The position numbers and the translations under genes are program-made. This document shows positions 6,017-6,551 of a stretch of 6,551 nucleotides of DNA, in pieces. The notes under the pieces were generated by a model. The model ran no database searches and was not told where the DNA came from. It was given only the letters and a program-made list of their open reading frames with translations. Every line of letters starts with the position of its first letter. Positions within the stretch are counted from its first letter, which is position 1. The DNA comes from Candidatus Bathyarchaeota archaeon JdFR-04 (GTDB lineage: Archaea > Thermoproteota > Bathyarchaeia > Bathyarchaeales > UBA233). The DNA lies in assembly GCA_002010925.1 (NCBI GenBank), contig MTLR01000196.1, forward strand, positions 1-6,551. Direction: 5' to 3'.

Positions 6017-6055
6017 TTATACAATTTGTTTATACATTTTGCTTATACAAAAGGC
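6017..6055. repeat. Three 13-bp direct repeats (TTATACA units)
   Basis: TTATACA recurs at 6017, 6030 and 6043 with an exact 13-base period. The units are TTATACAATTTGT, TTATACATTTTGC and TTATACAAAAGGC, and no further copy flanks them. On the minus strand they read TGTATAA and resemble TATA boxes. Possible roles are iterons or arm-type binding sites of a mobile element, an operator array, or a promoter for the minus strand. The sequence does not decide between them. Confidence 0.6.
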
Positions 6056-6309
6056 GTTGGGAATGTTCAATTTATGGGGCCGAAAACCGTGTAAATTGGA
6101 TACCCCCTCCCCCATGTTTCCATAATTTTCTCTCCACCTTTCTAACAATCCTAATGGTCTTCTGGTCGTTATCTATGAGTTGGGAAGCATGAAAGAGACT
6201 TAAGGGAAAGCTATAGGAGTATTTGCAGTTGCTGAGAGTTAAAGAAGTACGCATATGGATGTTGCAGTAAACTTATAAGTTATAGGTTATAATATATAGT
6301 TGACGAAAG
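6056..6309. other. Gene-poor stretch between the repeats and the toxin-antitoxin genes
   Basis: I see no convincing gene here. The minus strand is open for 60 codons at 6072-6254 (including NDQKTIRIVRKVERKLWKHG), but it has no ribosome site I can see and no recognisable family. It could be a further eroded piece of the element or chance. A C-rich tract (CCCCCTCCCCC, 6103-6113) lies within it. The last 40 bases hold the antitoxin promoter. Confidence 0.4.
6271..6298 (+). promoter_or_regulatory. Promoter and possible operator of the vapBC-type pair
   Basis: The perfect palindrome ACTTATAAGT (6271-6280) is TATA-like and centred about 34 bases before the ATG at 6310, so the leader would be very short. 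It is followed by further TTATA-type steps (TATAGGTTATAATATATAG). No Shine-Dalgarno site precedes the ATG. Antitoxins of this family often repress their own promoter through such palindromes; that role is inferred. Confidence 0.4.
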
Positions 6310-6510
6310 ATGTCGACTACCATACAGGTGAAGCGGCGTAATTTAAGGTTGTTAGAAATGCTAAAGAAGCGTTTGGGTTTGAGAAGCTATGATGAGGTTA
6401 TTGAGCGGTTGCTTGAGGAAAAGGTTGGCGTGCCAAGCGACATGTTCGGCATCGACAAGGGGCGAATTACAAAGTTCACCGAAGAGGATAGGCTGGAAGA
6501 CAGGGATTGA
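6310..6510 (+). CDS. vapB: VapB-type antitoxin
   Basis: This 66-residue protein is the predicted antitoxin that binds and neutralises the PIN-domain RNase encoded just downstream and probably represses the operon. The N-terminus, MSTTIQVKRRNLRLLEMLKK, then LRSYDEVIERLLEE (24-37), has the strand-helix-helix layout of a small ribbon-helix-helix-like DNA-binding domain. The C-terminal PSDMFGIDKGRITKFTEEDRLEDRD is the flexible charged tail with a toxin-binding look that I recall from archaeal VapB proteins. The ATG fits the TATA-like palindrome upstream and a near-leaderless message. The TGA stop (6508-6510) overlaps the toxin start, which implies translational coupling. The pair lies next to an integrase relic, in keeping with mobile cargo. 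Confidence 0.8.
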   Translation: MSTTIQVKRRNLRLLEMLKKRLGLRSYDEVIERLLEEKVGVPSDMFGIDKGRITKFTEEDRLEDRD

Positions 6511-6551
6511 TAGTTTTCGACAGTTACGCATGGGTCGAATATTTCTTAGGC
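6507..6551 (+). CDS. vapC: VapC-type PIN-domain toxin, N-terminal end (partial)
   Basis: From TTG at 6507 the frame reads M/L-IVFDSYAWVEYFLG up to the window edge. Hydrophobic residues followed by F-D-S-x-A-W form the first strand of a PIN-domain ribonuclease, where the Asp is the first metal-binding acidic residue. VapC toxins cut specific RNAs, often tRNA or rRNA. The TTG overlaps the antitoxin TGA in the string TTGA, a tight coupling typical of vapBC operons, and no ATG or GTG is available in this frame nearby. Only 15 codons are visible, so integrity and the remaining catalytic residues cannot be judged. Confidence 0.7.
   Translation, partial: MIVFDSYAWVEYFLG

Noticed and set aside
1..6551. 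CRISPR array, rRNA gene, riboswitch or complete insertion sequence.
   Set aside because: I saw no regularly spaced repeats beyond the three 13-bp units, no rRNA motifs, no conserved riboswitch core and no transposase with terminal inverted repeats.

Overview
The window looks like chromosomal DNA from an archaeon, most likely a member of the TACK group; Bathyarchaeia-like is a guess from overall resemblance only. The evidence is an archaeal-type isoleucyl-tRNA synthetase with the Gln-containing GWDCQGLPVE and DTWHNSG motifs and no bacterial C-terminal zinc finger, BRE/TATA-like promoters about 25 bases before likely transcription starts, short leaders, a tRNA gene without encoded CCA, and a VapBC-type toxin-antitoxin pair of archaeal style. 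No species can be named from the sequence alone.

Layout. Positions 1-98 may hold the last 31 codons of an unrecognised gene. Next come ileS (209-3235, +), a likely shared terminator region, and a convergent 136-residue gene of unknown function (3402-3812, -). That gene is divergent from a short MscS-family mechanosensitive channel (3929-4477, +), which is followed by an EamA/DMT-type transporter (4574-5482, +) with its own promoter and a dyad upstream. A tRNA-Phe(GAA) gene lies at 5609-5682. All of this reads as ordinary core or housekeeping chromosome.

Immediately after the tRNA the character changes. On the minus strand, 5733-6016 encodes what I read as the decayed C-terminal end of an archaeal tyrosine recombinase (integrase): a recognisable tail (LIEAGFEFV...YFRKRK), a conserved LFG-HR box split by a one-base deletion, and a degenerate HDLRH...AT box. 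Next to it are three 13-bp direct repeats (6017-6055), about 250 bases without a convincing gene, and a VapB-like antitoxin (6310-6510) overlapping by four bases the start of a PIN-domain VapC toxin that runs off the window. The 5' end of the tRNA is also partly duplicated 21 bases upstream. I infer that tRNA-Phe is an old integration site and that the right side of the window is the eroded edge of an integrated element, with the toxin-antitoxin pair as possible cargo.

The genes to the left do not form one pathway. ileS and tRNA-Phe both serve translation. The channel and the transporter are both membrane proteins, but they have separate promoters and no evident link. No clearly new defence or metabolic system is visible. 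The most interesting items are the integrase relic with its repeats, the tRNA 5'-end duplication, and the HIAH variant of the HIGH motif in IleRS.
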